This document shows positions 31,987-40,470 of a stretch of 64,000 nt of DNA, in pieces. The stretch covers positions 52,358 through 116,357 of the forward strand of contig JAAWDG010000007.1 in the NCBI GenBank assembly GCA_022793655.1. Reading direction: 5' to 3'. The position numbers and the translations under genes are program-made. The number at the start of each line of letters is the position of its first letter. Positions within the stretch are counted from its first letter, which is position 1. This DNA comes from Clostridiales bacterium. Lineage in GTDB: Bacteria > Bacillota > Clostridia > Oscillospirales > CAG-272. The notes under the pieces are model-generated. The model was not told the origin of the DNA. It was given only the letters and a program-made list of their open reading frames with translations, and did not search any database.

Positions 31987-33690
31987 ATGATTGAACTAAA
32001 AAAACGACTGGCAGGTGTAATTTTACAAAAGCTAACCATGTTAAAAGAAGATCATGGCCTAACGATTGACAATATACAGGATATGCTGGAATACCCTAAG
32101 GATGCATCCATGGGCGATTTGGCATTGCCTTGTTTTAAGCTTAGTAAAACGCTACATGCTGCGCCACCGATCATTGCAGAGAAAATAGCGGATCAGTTTA
32201 TCTGTGACGGTATCAGCGAAACGAATGTGGTTGGTGGGTATCTGAATTTTACAGTTGATCAGAGCTTTGCTCTTTCTGTCATTAACCGTGTATTGCTTGA
32301 TGGTAAGCGATATGGTGCAAGTGAAGTGGGCAAGGGAAAGGTAGTCGTGCTTGACTATTCCTCGCCAAACGTAGCGAAGCCTTTTCATATTGGTCATTTA
32401 GGTACCACGGTGATTGGGCATTCACTCAAAAAAATGCATGAATTTGCGGGCTATCAGTGTGTAGGGATTAATTATTTGGGCGATTGGGGAACCCAGTTTG
32501 GTAAGCTGATTACAGCTTATAAGCTATGGGGCAGCAAAGAGGCCATTGAACAGAATGGCATTGATGAGTTGGTGTCCTTATACGTCCGTATTAATCAGGC
32601 AGCCGAACAAGATGAAAGTTTAAATGAACGGGCCAGAGCGGAATTTAAGAAATTGGAGCAGCAGGATGAGGAAAATATATCGCTTTGGAAATGGTTTATT
32701 GAAATTAGCCTCGCTGAATATGAAAAGACATACAAACAACTGGATATTACGTTTGACAGCTATAAAGGAGAGAGCTTTTATACCGATAAAATGCCTGCGC
32801 AGGTGCAAAAGCTTAGAGATGAGGGGCTCTTAAAGCAAGATGACGGTGCGTCGATTGTTGATCTTTCGGCTTATAATATGCCGCCTTGTTTGATTTTAAA
32901 GCGAGATGGCTCTACCTTGTATCCTACGCGAGATATTGCAGCGGCGGTATATCGCAAAGAAACCTATCATTTTGATAAGGCAATTTATGTGACATCTGCC
33001 GGTCAAAGTCTCCACTTTGCCCAGTGGTTTAAGGTGGTAGAACTGATGGGATATGATTGGTATTCTGAATTGGTGCATGTTCCATACGGCACGGTGAGCA
33101 TTAATGGCGCGAAGTTAGCAACCCGTACTGGCAATGTGATTCTGTTGCGCGATTTGTTTGCACAGGCAATCGCCAAAGCGTCTGATATCATGAAAGAGAA
33201 AAATCCGGACGATGAATTAGATGAAAAAACGGCTGAGGCTGTTGGTGTTGGCGCTATCATTTTTCATTATCTTTCAAATACACGCATTAAGGATATTAAT
33301 TTTATCATGGAGGATGTATTGTCTTTTGAAGGAAATACAGGTCCTTATGCACAGTATACCTATGCGCGCGCTTGTTCGGTATTAAAAAAATCCAGCCTAA
33401 CAGAAACAGATTATGAAATTAGCACGGCAGAGGAGATGGCGCTGGCAAAAGTACTTTCTCAATTTGAGGAAAGGGTGATGCAAGCGTTAGAGGAATATGA
33501 GCCTTATCTGATCACACGTTATATCTTGGAAGTATGCAGTGCTTTTAATCGTTTTTATCATGCATGCAAAATTGTTAGTGCAGAAGATGAGAAAGTGCGC
33601 AATACTCGTTTGCGGCTGACGGCCGCTGCCAAGCAAGTGTTGGAAAATGCTATGCATTTAATTTGTATGAAAACACCTGAAAAAATATAA
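31987..33690 (+). CDS. argS: arginyl-tRNA synthetase
   Basis: A 567-residue class I synthetase that charges tRNA-Arg. It has the N-terminal ArgRS additional domain (SMGDLALPCFKLSK), the HIGH signature in PFHIGHLGTT near 138, GDWGTQFG near 164 and a GAKLATRTGNV segment near 373 in place of KMSKS, as is normal for many ArgRS. The C-terminal anticodon domain has GNTGPYAQYTYARACSVL near 448. AGAGGATAAGAAAT precedes the ATG. Confidence 0.96.
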   Translation: MIELKKRLAGVILQKLTMLKEDHGLTIDNIQDMLEYPKDASMGDLALPCFKLSKTLHAAPPIIAEKIADQFICDGISETNVVGGYLNFTVDQSFALSVINRVLLDGKRYGASEVGKGKVVVLDYSSPNVAKPFHIGHLGTTVIGHSLKKMHEFAGYQCVGINYLGDWGTQFGKLITAYKLWGSKEAIEQNGIDELVSLYVRINQAAEQDESLNERARAEFKKLEQQDEENISLWKWFIEISLAEYEKTYKQLDITFDSYKGESFYTDKMPAQVQKLRDEGLLKQDDGASIVDLSAYNMPPCLILKRDGSTLYPTRDIAAAVYRKETYHFDKAIYVTSAGQSLHFAQWFKVVELMGYDWYSELVHVPYGTVSINGAKLATRTGNVILLRDLFAQAIAKASDIMKEKNPDDELDEKTAEAVGVGAIIFHYLSNTRIKDINFIMEDVLSFEGNTGPYAQYTYARACSVLKKSSLTETDYEISTAEEMALAKVLSQFEERVMQALEEYEPYLITRYILEVCSAFNRFYHACKIVSAEDEKVRNTRLRLTAAAKQVLENAMHLICMKTPEKI

Positions 33691-33731
33691 AATCACATAG
33701 AATTACTATATGTTAGCAAAAGGGAGAAATT

Positions 33732-34466
33732 ATGTCAGGACATTCTAAATGGAAAAATATAATGCATAAAAAGGAAAAAACTGATGCGCAGCGTGCAAAA
33801 GTTTTTACCAAAATCGGCAAAGAGATGATGATTGCCATTAAAGAAGGGGGCGCTGATCCTTCGGTTAACCGTAAGTTAAAAGATTTAATTGCAAAGGCAA
33901 AGAGCAACAATGTACCGAATGATAATATTGATCGTTTGATCAAAAAAGCGCAAGGCGAGAATGATGTTGCCTATGAAGAACTTTACTACGAAGGTTATGG
34001 TCCCTCAGGCGTTGCCGTGATTGTCTATACGACCACAGACAATCGCAACCGTACAGCATCTGATTTAAGACACTATTTTGATAAATTTGGCGGCAATTTG
34101 GGTCAAACTGGCTGTGTTAGCTATTTGTTTGAGGACAAGGGAACTATTATCATTGAGGACGAGGATAAAAAACTTGACGAAGATGAACTGATGGAAGCAG
34201 CGCTTGAAGCGGGCGCAGAAGATTTTCAGGCTGACGATGGTTTCTTTATGATTTATACTGCATCAAATCAGTTAAGTGAGGTTCGCCAAGCATTAGAAGA
34301 GAAGGGATATGTGATTTCTTCAGCTGAGCAAGATAAAATTCCACAAAATTATGTTACTCTTAATGATGAAAATGATATTCGCCTCATGAGTTTGCTGCTC
34401 GAGCATTTAGAAGATAACGATGATGTGCAGCAGGTTTACCACAATTGGGAAAATGCTGACTCATAA
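33732..34466 (+). CDS. YebC/PmpR family protein
   Basis: A 244-residue YebC-family protein. SGHSKWKNIMHKKEKTDAQRAK at the N terminus, NVPNDNIDRLIKKAQGE near 60 and YYEGYGPSGVAVIVY near 83 are diagnostic. Members act as transcriptional regulators or, as shown more recently for some, relieve ribosome stalling at difficult peptide motifs. AAAGGGAG lies 8 bases before the ATG. It lies between argS and a cytidine deaminase gene without an obvious promoter of its own. Confidence 0.93.
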   Translation: MSGHSKWKNIMHKKEKTDAQRAKVFTKIGKEMMIAIKEGGADPSVNRKLKDLIAKAKSNNVPNDNIDRLIKKAQGENDVAYEELYYEGYGPSGVAVIVYTTTDNRNRTASDLRHYFDKFGGNLGQTGCVSYLFEDKGTIIIEDEDKKLDEDELMEAALEAGAEDFQADDGFFMIYTASNQLSEVRQALEEKGYVISSAEQDKIPQNYVTLNDENDIRLMSLLLEHLEDNDDVQQVYHNWENADS

Positions 34467-34501
34467 AATATATGTTGATATTTAACCAAGGGATTTAAAA
34501 A

Positions 34502-34894
34502 ATGGATTTGATATGGAAAAAGATGTATCAGGCGGCTAAAAGCGTGCAGAAGGAGAGAAGAATTTCAAAATATATAGAAGCAGGCGGCGTTGCAGCCGCC
34601 GTTCTTTCTGCCTCTAACCATATTTATACGGGTGTGTGTGTTGATACCTGTTCTACGCTTGGTATTTGCGCCGAACGAAATGCGTTGTTTGCAATGATAA
34701 CGAATGGCGAGCAGGAAATTAAAAAAGTATTAGCGCTTATGCCAAATGGTAAAACGGGAGCGCCTTGCGGTGCATGCAGGGAACTGATGGTGCAGCTCAT
34801 GTCGGAAAACTATGCTGATATTGAAATTATGCTTGATTATGAAAGGCAACAGATTATTACACTTGGTGAACTGACACCAAAATGGTGGATTTAA
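34502..34894 (+). CDS. cytidine deaminase family protein
   Basis: A 130-residue zinc-dependent deaminase. The catalytic CAERNALF (about 58-65) and the zinc ligands PCGACREL (about 87-94) are present. Cytidine or blasticidin-type substrates are possible; free cytidine deaminases usually run to about 130 residues, so salvage of cytidine to uridine is likely. The ribosome binding site is weak (AAGGGATTTAAAA). It follows yebC by 35 bases. Confidence 0.85.
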   Translation: MDLIWKKMYQAAKSVQKERRISKYIEAGGVAAAVLSASNHIYTGVCVDTCSTLGICAERNALFAMITNGEQEIKKVLALMPNGKTGAPCGACRELMVQLMSENYADIEIMLDYERQQIITLGELTPKWWI

Positions 34895-34911
34895 GTTTCG
34901 TTATTAGATAT

Positions 34912-34943
34912 AAAAAAAGAGACCATTTGGTCTCTTTTTTTAT
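34912..34943. terminator. bidirectional terminator between convergent genes
   Basis: AAAAAAAGAGACC and GGTCTCTTTTTTT enclose a 4-base loop, serving the deaminase gene and the convergent foldase gene. Confidence 0.9.
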
Positions 34944-36562
34944 GCGCCGATTGTACTTAGCTTTTTGAGATTTTTCTCATTATACTCAATTGTATATTTC
35001 TCTTTGAAGTTTGTATAAACCTCATCATAATCAGCTTTACGCAATCCTTCTTCTGCTTCTACTTGCCAAGAGGTGCTGCCGTCTCCGACAAAGTACATAA
35101 TGTGGTAACCATACGAAGTTTTAACGATTTCAGTTTGTCCGGCTTGTCTTTCCGAACTGTAAATCCAATCTTCGAATTCACTTACCATTTGGCCTTTTTT
35201 TACGTTTTCATAAAGACCACCGGTCGTTTTAGAACCGTCGTCCATCGTGTATTTTTCAGCTAAATCGCCAAAGGCATCACTTGTTTGATTACCTGCTTTA
35301 AACTCAGCTAAAATTTCTTCAGCTTTTGCTTTGGCTGCCTCATCATTCAGCCCTTCTCCTGTATTGGAGGTATCTGTAGCAATCAAAATATGCCGCACAT
35401 TTTTAGTATTATATTCATGGCGATAGAGCGGGGTAACTAAATAATAAACAGTATACGTGTTATTGGTTTTATCATTGATGATTGTTACATCACCAGCCTT
35501 GCGTTCATAATTGCCGCTTTCGTCTTTTGAAAAGGCCCATTTGCCAAGATCGGTTTCGGTTGTGTATGCAGCGCCAGTTGTCAATGTTTTTTCAACGTTT
35601 TCTTTTAATTTGGTTTCCGTCATTACGTTTTGGTCAGATGCGTTGTCAGCATTGTCGGCTACTATGGTATTGTTTTTTCTATAATAATCTTCTACAAATG
35701 AATCAAATGCTTGTTCAGAAACAGCGGCTTTAAACAAAGCGTCTGCATTGTCTGAAGCTTTTTTGTTGGCTGCTTCTTTTTCCTCGTCCGAAGCATTTTC
35801 TTCTGTTTCAGCCTTGAAAACAAAGGATTTATAGTCAAAGAAATAATAGGTTTCCATATTATCGGCACAGTGTTTAGCAATAGCGTCATCACTATAAGAT
35901 GGCTCGTTGTACACTTCACGATAACATTTAGAAGCGATTTGCTGCAAAGTCGCACAATTTCGTATATCTTCTTCGGTTACATTTTTGCCGAAATTCTGTT
36001 CGATATATTTTTTTAGGCTGATATTTGCTTTGGAGGCAGCGCTATTTAACTGTTCAATGGTATCGTCAATGATTTTATAGTCATCATCATCTAAGGTAAT
36101 GTTACGATTTTTTGCTTCTTCGCACAAAACAAAAACTTCTTCAATACTATTTTTAGCTGCGTCAACGAAATAATCATACCATGTATAATTTTCTTTTTGT
36201 GCCATTGTACAAGCTTGTTTTTTCAAGCTTTTTGTTGTGTCCAGATTGAAATAAGAAAGCATGCTGCTGTATTGGTTCAAAAAGTAATTATATTGTGTGT
36301 TGAAAAAATAGGACATTTCAGCATTGTTGAGTTTATAATTCTCAGAAGAAACAGAAACAGAACTATGCAAAAAATGATTATCGATCGTATTTTTAAACGC
36401 AGCAAAAATAAGACTGCCTACTAAAAGAACAATTAAAAAAATGCAAACAATCATCGAGATAATATGATTGATTTTGGCTTTTTTATTTTTTCTTTTTTCC
36501 GCTTCTTTTTTTGCTTGCCTTTCATCAGCGCGTTCAGTTCTTATTCGATTCCCTTTTCCCAT
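34940..36562 (-). CDS. membrane-anchored parvulin-type peptidyl-prolyl isomerase
   Basis: A 540-residue extracytoplasmic foldase. A highly basic cytosolic leader (residues 1-33) is followed by one membrane helix (about 34-56), then a SurA/PrsA-like helical domain and a C-terminal rotamase (PPIC) domain (about 385-500) with VRHILIATD, FGDLAEKYTMDDGS, GGLYENVKKGQM and YGYHIMYFVG. PrsA relatives are lipoproteins; this one lacks a lipobox and is anchored by a helix. Asn/Asp-rich segments in the middle are low complexity. I chose the ATG at 36562 because GAAAGGA lies directly against the earlier ATG at 36574 but about 11 bases from this one. Confidence 0.85.
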   Translation of the reverse strand: MGKGNRIRTERADERQAKKEAEKRKNKKAKINHIISMIVCIFLIVLLVGSLIFAAFKNTIDNHFLHSSVSVSSENYKLNNAEMSYFFNTQYNYFLNQYSSMLSYFNLDTTKSLKKQACTMAQKENYTWYDYFVDAAKNSIEEVFVLCEEAKNRNITLDDDDYKIIDDTIEQLNSAASKANISLKKYIEQNFGKNVTEEDIRNCATLQQIASKCYREVYNEPSYSDDAIAKHCADNMETYYFFDYKSFVFKAETEENASDEEKEAANKKASDNADALFKAAVSEQAFDSFVEDYYRKNNTIVADNADNASDQNVMTETKLKENVEKTLTTGAAYTTETDLGKWAFSKDESGNYERKAGDVTIINDKTNNTYTVYYLVTPLYRHEYNTKNVRHILIATDTSNTGEGLNDEAAKAKAEEILAEFKAGNQTSDAFGDLAEKYTMDDGSKTTGGLYENVKKGQMVSEFEDWIYSSERQAGQTEIVKTSYGYHIMYFVGDGSTSWQVEAEEGLRKADYDEVYTNFKEKYTIEYNEKNLKKLSTIGA

Positions 36563-36754
36563 TTTGATTGTCATCCTTTCAAGTACTATTTTGTGAATCG
36601 TTTTATTTTTAATGAAGTTTATATTTATAAAAGGTGATTTTTACCATTGTTGTTAAAACTATACATTATAGGCAAAAAACAAATTTTAAAATATAAAAAT
36701 CCATTATAAATTATAATATCATAAATGTATAAATAAACTTTGAATTTAGATTGA

Positions 36755-37912
36755 TTACTTTGTATGAACGAGTGTATCAAGCCCTTCATGCAGAGCCTCG
36801 GCCACTTTATTTGCTTCACAAATGGTATTTTCACCGCATAAGCTAATGCGCAAAGAACAATCGGCTTCTTGCGCGCTTAGCCCATAGGCGCTAAGCGGTC
36901 TGCTCGGCGCTTTTTTATGAGAGGAGCAAGCGGAACCGCTGGAAACATAAATACCACGGCTGGATAGATAATGCAGCATCGTTTCGCTTTTTATGCCAGG
37001 CACAGTAATGTTAATAATATACGGTGAATATGTTTCAGCTGCATTTACCCGAATAGCAGGGGGGAGTTTTTCTATCAGTGCCAAGCGCACTTGAGTGGCT
37101 TTTGAAAAATTTTCTTTCATATGTGCGGTCATATATTGGGCGGCGGCGCCAAAACCAGCAATCGATATGGTGTTTTCTGTGCCTGAGCGGAACCCATATT
37201 CTTGTCCACCGCCAAAAAGCAGGGGCGAAATTTTTTTCTGTTTTATTATTTCCTCGGAAATATATAAGGCGCCCGCTCCTTTAGGACCATGTATTTTGTG
37301 GGAACTAACACTGACTAAATCTGCGCCCAACTGCTGTGGGGTAAACGGAATTTTCATAAAAGATTGTACAGCGTCAGTGTGTGTGATAATGTCCGGCTTT
37401 TTTTGCTTGGCTATGCGAAATAAAGTCGACAAATCATAGAGAGAGCCGAGTTCGTTATTTACATGCATAATGGAAAGCAAGATGGTTTTTTCGTCAATGC
37501 GCGTTTCTAACTCGTATGGATCTATTTTACCTGCTTTGGTAGAAAGATAGGCAATCGTAAAACCTTTTGCTTTAAGATAATTAGCGCACTCATGCACACT
37601 GGCATGTTCGCTGTCTGAAAGAATAATGGTACCGCCTCGATACTTTTCTTTAGCACGTACGGTTCCTACAAGCGCAAGATTATTCGCTTCGGTTCCGGAG
37701 CTAGTAAAAACAAGGCGCGCTCCTTTATCACGTACACCTAAGGCGGCAAGCACCTGTTGGCGTGCTGTGTTAAGAGCTTGCTCAGCCCGAAACCCGGCTG
37801 AGTGCAGAGAAGAAGGGTTGGCAAATGTATGGTTCATTACTTCTTCCATTGCATGAATCGCTGGTGTACACAGTTTGGTAGTTGCGCTGTTATCAAAATA
37901 AATTTCTTCCAT
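36755..37912 (-). CDS. cysteine desulfurase (NifS/IscS-like)
   Basis: A 385-residue PLP enzyme that converts cysteine to alanine and hands the sulfur to Fe-S or tRNA thiolation factors. EEIYFDNSATT opens the protein, FTSSGTEANNLAL is near 72, the PLP lysine is in SVSSHKIHGPKG near 200 and the catalytic cysteine is in SGSACSSHKKAPS near 325. No scaffold (IscU/NifU) or thiI gene is adjacent, so the acceptor is unknown. The second gene of a two-gene unit, 11 bases after a lipoprotein gene. Confidence 0.92.
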   Translation of the reverse strand: MEEIYFDNSATTKLCTPAIHAMEEVMNHTFANPSSLHSAGFRAEQALNTARQQVLAALGVRDKGARLVFTSSGTEANNLALVGTVRAKEKYRGGTIILSDSEHASVHECANYLKAKGFTIAYLSTKAGKIDPYELETRIDEKTILLSIMHVNNELGSLYDLSTLFRIAKQKKPDIITHTDAVQSFMKIPFTPQQLGADLVSVSSHKIHGPKGAGALYISEEIIKQKKISPLLFGGGQEYGFRSGTENTISIAGFGAAAQYMTAHMKENFSKATQVRLALIEKLPPAIRVNAAETYSPYIINITVPGIKSETMLHYLSSRGIYVSSGSACSSHKKAPSRPLSAYGLSAQEADCSLRISLCGENTICEANKVAEALHEGLDTLVHTK

Positions 37913-37923
37913 GGTCATGTATA

Positions 37924-38442
37924 TTATTTAAAAGTAAATGTATCTAACATTTTTGTGACGTCGTTTACATAGTCATCAAATTTTTCAGGAGAGGCTGTAT
38001 AGGTGAAAATATATACGGCGCCTTGGCGGATGCAAAGCACCTGCATATATTTTGCCTCAATGGAGGCTACCGTGCCGGTATAGATATATTTCTTAGCAGC
38101 AACGCCGTCTAAAAGCATATCTTCTGTGGTTTCTTCCTGCCAGTCGGCAAATGTTTGGCCAAAGGTTTCTTTAAAAGAATCCCAATAGGCGTCAATTGTG
38201 GTGATGTCATTACTAAGAGACAATGCCATCATGGAAATGTTAGCCATGACTGAATCACTGTATTTTGCGGTGATGACGCCAGTTGAGGTTTCGACGATCC
38301 AGTTGTCAGGAACATATAGATTAAAATCGGAATATTCGTTTGAGGCGGTTTGCATACCGTTTGGTGCATCACTTGCTTTTCTTGAGCATGCGGTGAATGC
38401 GAGCAGACACAAGACCAACAAGAAAAGAGAAATTTTTTTCAT
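37924..38442 (-). CDS. putative lipoprotein, PsbP/DcrB-like
   Basis: A 172-residue exported protein. A Lys-Lys start and hydrophobic core lead to FTAC at residues 17-20, a lipobox with Phe instead of an aliphatic residue at -3. The mature part (YSDFNLYVPDNWIVE ... MMALSLSNDITTIDAYWDSFKETF ... AVYIFTYTASPEKFDDYVNDV) looks like the small PsbP/DcrB-type fold common in clostridial lipoproteins; function unknown. AAAGG lies 13 bases before the ATG at 38442; the earlier in-frame ATG has no signal sequence. Expressed from a consensus promoter that overlaps a palindrome. Confidence 0.75.
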   Translation of the reverse strand: MKKISLFLLVLCLLAFTACSRKASDAPNGMQTASNEYSDFNLYVPDNWIVETSTGVITAKYSDSVMANISMMALSLSNDITTIDAYWDSFKETFGQTFADWQEETTEDMLLDGVAAKKYIYTGTVASIEAKYMQVLCIRQGAVYIFTYTASPEKFDDYVNDVTKMLDTFTFK

Positions 38443-38504
38443 TTTATTATGATTGCCTTTCTGCATAATGGATTTGAAAAAGTGATCAAAAGTCATTGAC
38501 TAAA

Positions 38505-38521
38505 TTGTATAAATTATACAA
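38505..38521 (-). promoter_or_regulatory. 8-1-8 palindrome over the -10
   Basis: TTGTATAA-A-TTATACAA is a perfect dyad covering the -10 (38513-38518) of the minus-strand promoter. Its 8-1-8 spacing recalls Fur/PerR-type sites, but the bases do not match their consensus. Confidence 0.6.
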
Positions 38522-38541
38522 TATGCAAGGGCTTGTGTCAA
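38513..38541 (-). promoter_or_regulatory. consensus sigma-A promoter of the lipoprotein-cysteine desulfurase unit
   Basis: Minus strand: TTGACA (38541-38536), 17 bases, TATAAT (38518-38513), both hexamers perfect. Confidence 0.88.
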
Positions 38542-38599
38542 TACAATGCGGCATTTTGCATGTCAATTGCCTTGATTTTACAATAGTGTTATGATAAAA

Positions 38600-38700
38600 T
38601 AAGACTACCCCTGATGGGGTGTCTTAAAAAGTTCACCTTGCAGCCTACAAGACTGCATTCCAGCAAAGCTGGAAACAATGAACTTTGAAGAGATGGAAAG
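38600..38700. repeat. structured intergenic repeat, unit D
   Basis: A hairpin with ACCCC/GGGGT and AAGA/TCTT arms (38600-38625) is followed by AAAGTTCA (38628-38635) paired with TGAACTTT (38679-38686), enclosing TTCCAGC-AAA-GCTGGAA (38658-38674). Closely similar to unit C at 7703-7815. Confidence 0.75.
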
Positions 38701-38707
38701 TTTTAAT

Positions 38708-38760
38708 CTAAAAAACTACCCCTGACGGGGGAGTCTTAAAGAATAACTTTGCAGGTTGTT
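38708..38760. repeat. structured intergenic repeat, partial unit E
   Basis: A second ACTACCCC-TGAC-GGGGGAGTCTTAAA hairpin followed by AATAACTTTGCAGG, resembling the beginning of a further unit that is truncated before the second stem-loop closes. Confidence 0.55.
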
Positions 38761-38914
38761 TTTAACATGTTTGGGCAAAATTAGAACTACTAAATTTTAC
38801 AACAGTTAGCATTTTAGTAGAATAAAATTAAACCTAAAAAACGCTTTTATTGTGTCTTTATGGTTTTATATAGTACGAATAATTTTAGTTGTGAGGTCAG
38901 GAAGGAAAAGAAGA

Positions 38915-39910
38915 ATGAAACCGCGTATTCTTGTCATTGGCAATACGTATTTACAGACTGATTTTTTTGTGCCAAGTTTGCCTGTATCTGGTTATGCAAC
39001 GCAAGCGGAATCGTGTAATGAATGGGTTAGCGGCAGGGGAGCCATGTCGGCGCTATGCGCCAGTAAATTAGGTGCGTTATCTATTTTGGCCGGTCGCGCT
39101 GGTGAGGATTTTACTGGCAGACGCATTCGAGATTATTTGCATAGCAGCGGTGTGGATGTTCGTTTTTTCAATATGACCCGAAAACAGAAAACCGGCCTTT
39201 GTACAGTTGTTCACAGCGGTACCGGGAGCGAGAGCACCATTGATTTTGCTGGAGCAAATGCGAGTTTTGTTATGAAAGATGTTGAAGATGCCTTTACCAG
39301 CAAACCGGATGCGGTGTATCTGCATTTTGATGTTGCCTATGAGGTGGCTGTTGCCAGTGCTCGTTTGGCAAAACTGAAGCATATCCCGTTATTTTTGTCG
39401 GCCAGCCCTATCAAGAGAAATTTTCCTTTCGAGCAGATAGAAGAGGTAAATACGGTATTTTTAGATGAAGAAGAGGTTTACCAATATACACGAGTAAAGG
39501 TAGATTCAATGGAGGGCTGCATGAAAGCGGCTGTCTTATTTCAAAATAAGACAGGGGCAAAATGTGTAGTGATTAAACGCAAAGAAAAGGGAATTTTTCT
39601 GAATTACGGGAAATATTATAAAGCGATCCAATCGTATGCACTAAAACCTATTGATAACATTTACCGAAACGGATATGCAGATGCTGCTTTTGACATTGCT
39701 TTTATTGATGATTATATGAAGCGCAAATTGTATGATCATGCGTGTGAATACGCCAATGTGGTGGGCACTTTAACCGCAGCCTCTGAAGGCGGCCTTGAGG
39801 CAGTGCCAGATAAAGAAGCAATTTTGAAATTTGCTAAAGTTAATTGTCCGGAATTATTTTCAAATACACGTGAAGAAGAACGATTAATTGGTGAAAAAAG
39901 AGGGATTTAG
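38915..39910 (+). CDS. PfkB-family (ribokinase-like) kinase with altered GAGD motif
   Basis: A 331-residue ribokinase-superfamily protein, expected to phosphorylate a sugar or nucleoside. The N-terminal part has the Gly-rich substrate region GRGAMSALCASKLGAL (about 33-48) and LAGRAGEDFTGRRIRDYL. The C-terminal anion-hole motif, usually GAGD, reads GYAD (253-256), keeping the catalytic Asp in NGYADAAFDIAF. Loss of a Gly in the anion hole may weaken catalysis or mark an unusual subfamily. GGAAGGAAAAGAAG precedes the ATG at 38915. ruvX follows one base after its stop. Confidence 0.78.
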   Translation: MKPRILVIGNTYLQTDFFVPSLPVSGYATQAESCNEWVSGRGAMSALCASKLGALSILAGRAGEDFTGRRIRDYLHSSGVDVRFFNMTRKQKTGLCTVVHSGTGSESTIDFAGANASFVMKDVEDAFTSKPDAVYLHFDVAYEVAVASARLAKLKHIPLFLSASPIKRNFPFEQIEEVNTVFLDEEEVYQYTRVKVDSMEGCMKAAVLFQNKTGAKCVVIKRKEKGIFLNYGKYYKAIQSYALKPIDNIYRNGYADAAFDIAFIDDYMKRKLYDHACEYANVVGTLTAASEGGLEAVPDKEAILKFAKVNCPELFSNTREEERLIGEKRGI

Positions 39911-39911
39911 T

Positions 39912-40337
39912 GTGAGAGTATTAGGGGTTGATTATGGAGATAAGCGAACTGGCTTAGCAGTTAGCGATCCGACGGGATCAATTGCAAGCGGTCTTTGTAC
40001 GATCATAGCCGATGGTAAGAAACAACTGGCGACTCAAATTGTTCAAGTTGCCAAAGAACGTGAATGCACTTTGATTGTATTGGGTAATCCAATTAATATG
40101 AATGGAAGCCGCGGCGAACGCTCTGAGAGAGCTGTTCAGTTTGGTGCTTTGCTGCAGCAGGAAAGCGGTCTTGAGGTTGTCATGATGGATGAACGTCTTT
40201 CAACGAGCGAGGCACATATTTATTTAAACATGACAAACACGCGTGGGAAAAATAGAAAAGAAAGAGTGGATACACTGGCTGCGCAGATTATTCTGCAAAG
40301 TTATTTGGATCAAAAACGCAATCAAAATAGGGAATGA
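39912..40337 (+). CDS. ruvX: RuvX/YqgF family RNase-H-fold nuclease
   Basis: A 141-residue YqgF protein (putative Holliday junction resolvase, also implicated in 16S rRNA 5' processing). GVDYGDKRTGLAVSD at the N terminus and DERLSTSEA near 95 carry the acidic active-site residues; VDTLAAQIILQSYLD closes the domain. The start is a GTG at 39912 with AGAGGGA 6-7 bases upstream; the frame's earlier TTG lies inside the kinase gene. Length is typical. Confidence 0.9.
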   Translation: MRVLGVDYGDKRTGLAVSDPTGSIASGLCTIIADGKKQLATQIVQVAKERECTLIVLGNPINMNGSRGERSERAVQFGALLQQESGLEVVMMDERLSTSEAHIYLNMTNTRGKNRKERVDTLAAQIILQSYLDQKRNQNRE

Positions 40338-40350
40338 ATTGAAAAAATAA

Positions 40351-40379
40351 TTGTATTTTGGTTAAAAATATGATATACT
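40351..40379 (+). promoter_or_regulatory. sigma-A promoter of galT
   Basis: TTGTAT (40351-40356), 17 bases, TATACT (40374-40379). The leader to the galT ATG is about 90 bases and has no strong hairpin. Confidence 0.7.
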
Positions 40380-40470
40380 AAATTAGTTTAGCGTGTGTTT
40401 TTACAGGCCGTGAAAATGAACATTGGCGTGTTATCATTTTTAATATCATATAGATGGAATGGAGCGTAGT

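Larger units (their letters stand above)
38443..38914. other. divergent intergenic region lipoprotein / PfkB kinase
   Basis: About 470 bases. Contains, on the minus strand, a consensus promoter with an overlapping palindrome (38505-38541), and on the plus strand two units of the structured repeat also found at 7481-7815. A TATGAT at 38590 could be a plus-strand -10, but its -35 is poor. Confidence 0.65.

Noticed and set aside
31987..33690. ArgRS lacking KMSKS as a broken enzyme
   Set aside because: Many bacterial ArgRS naturally lack the second Lys of KMSKS; the rest of the enzyme is complete.
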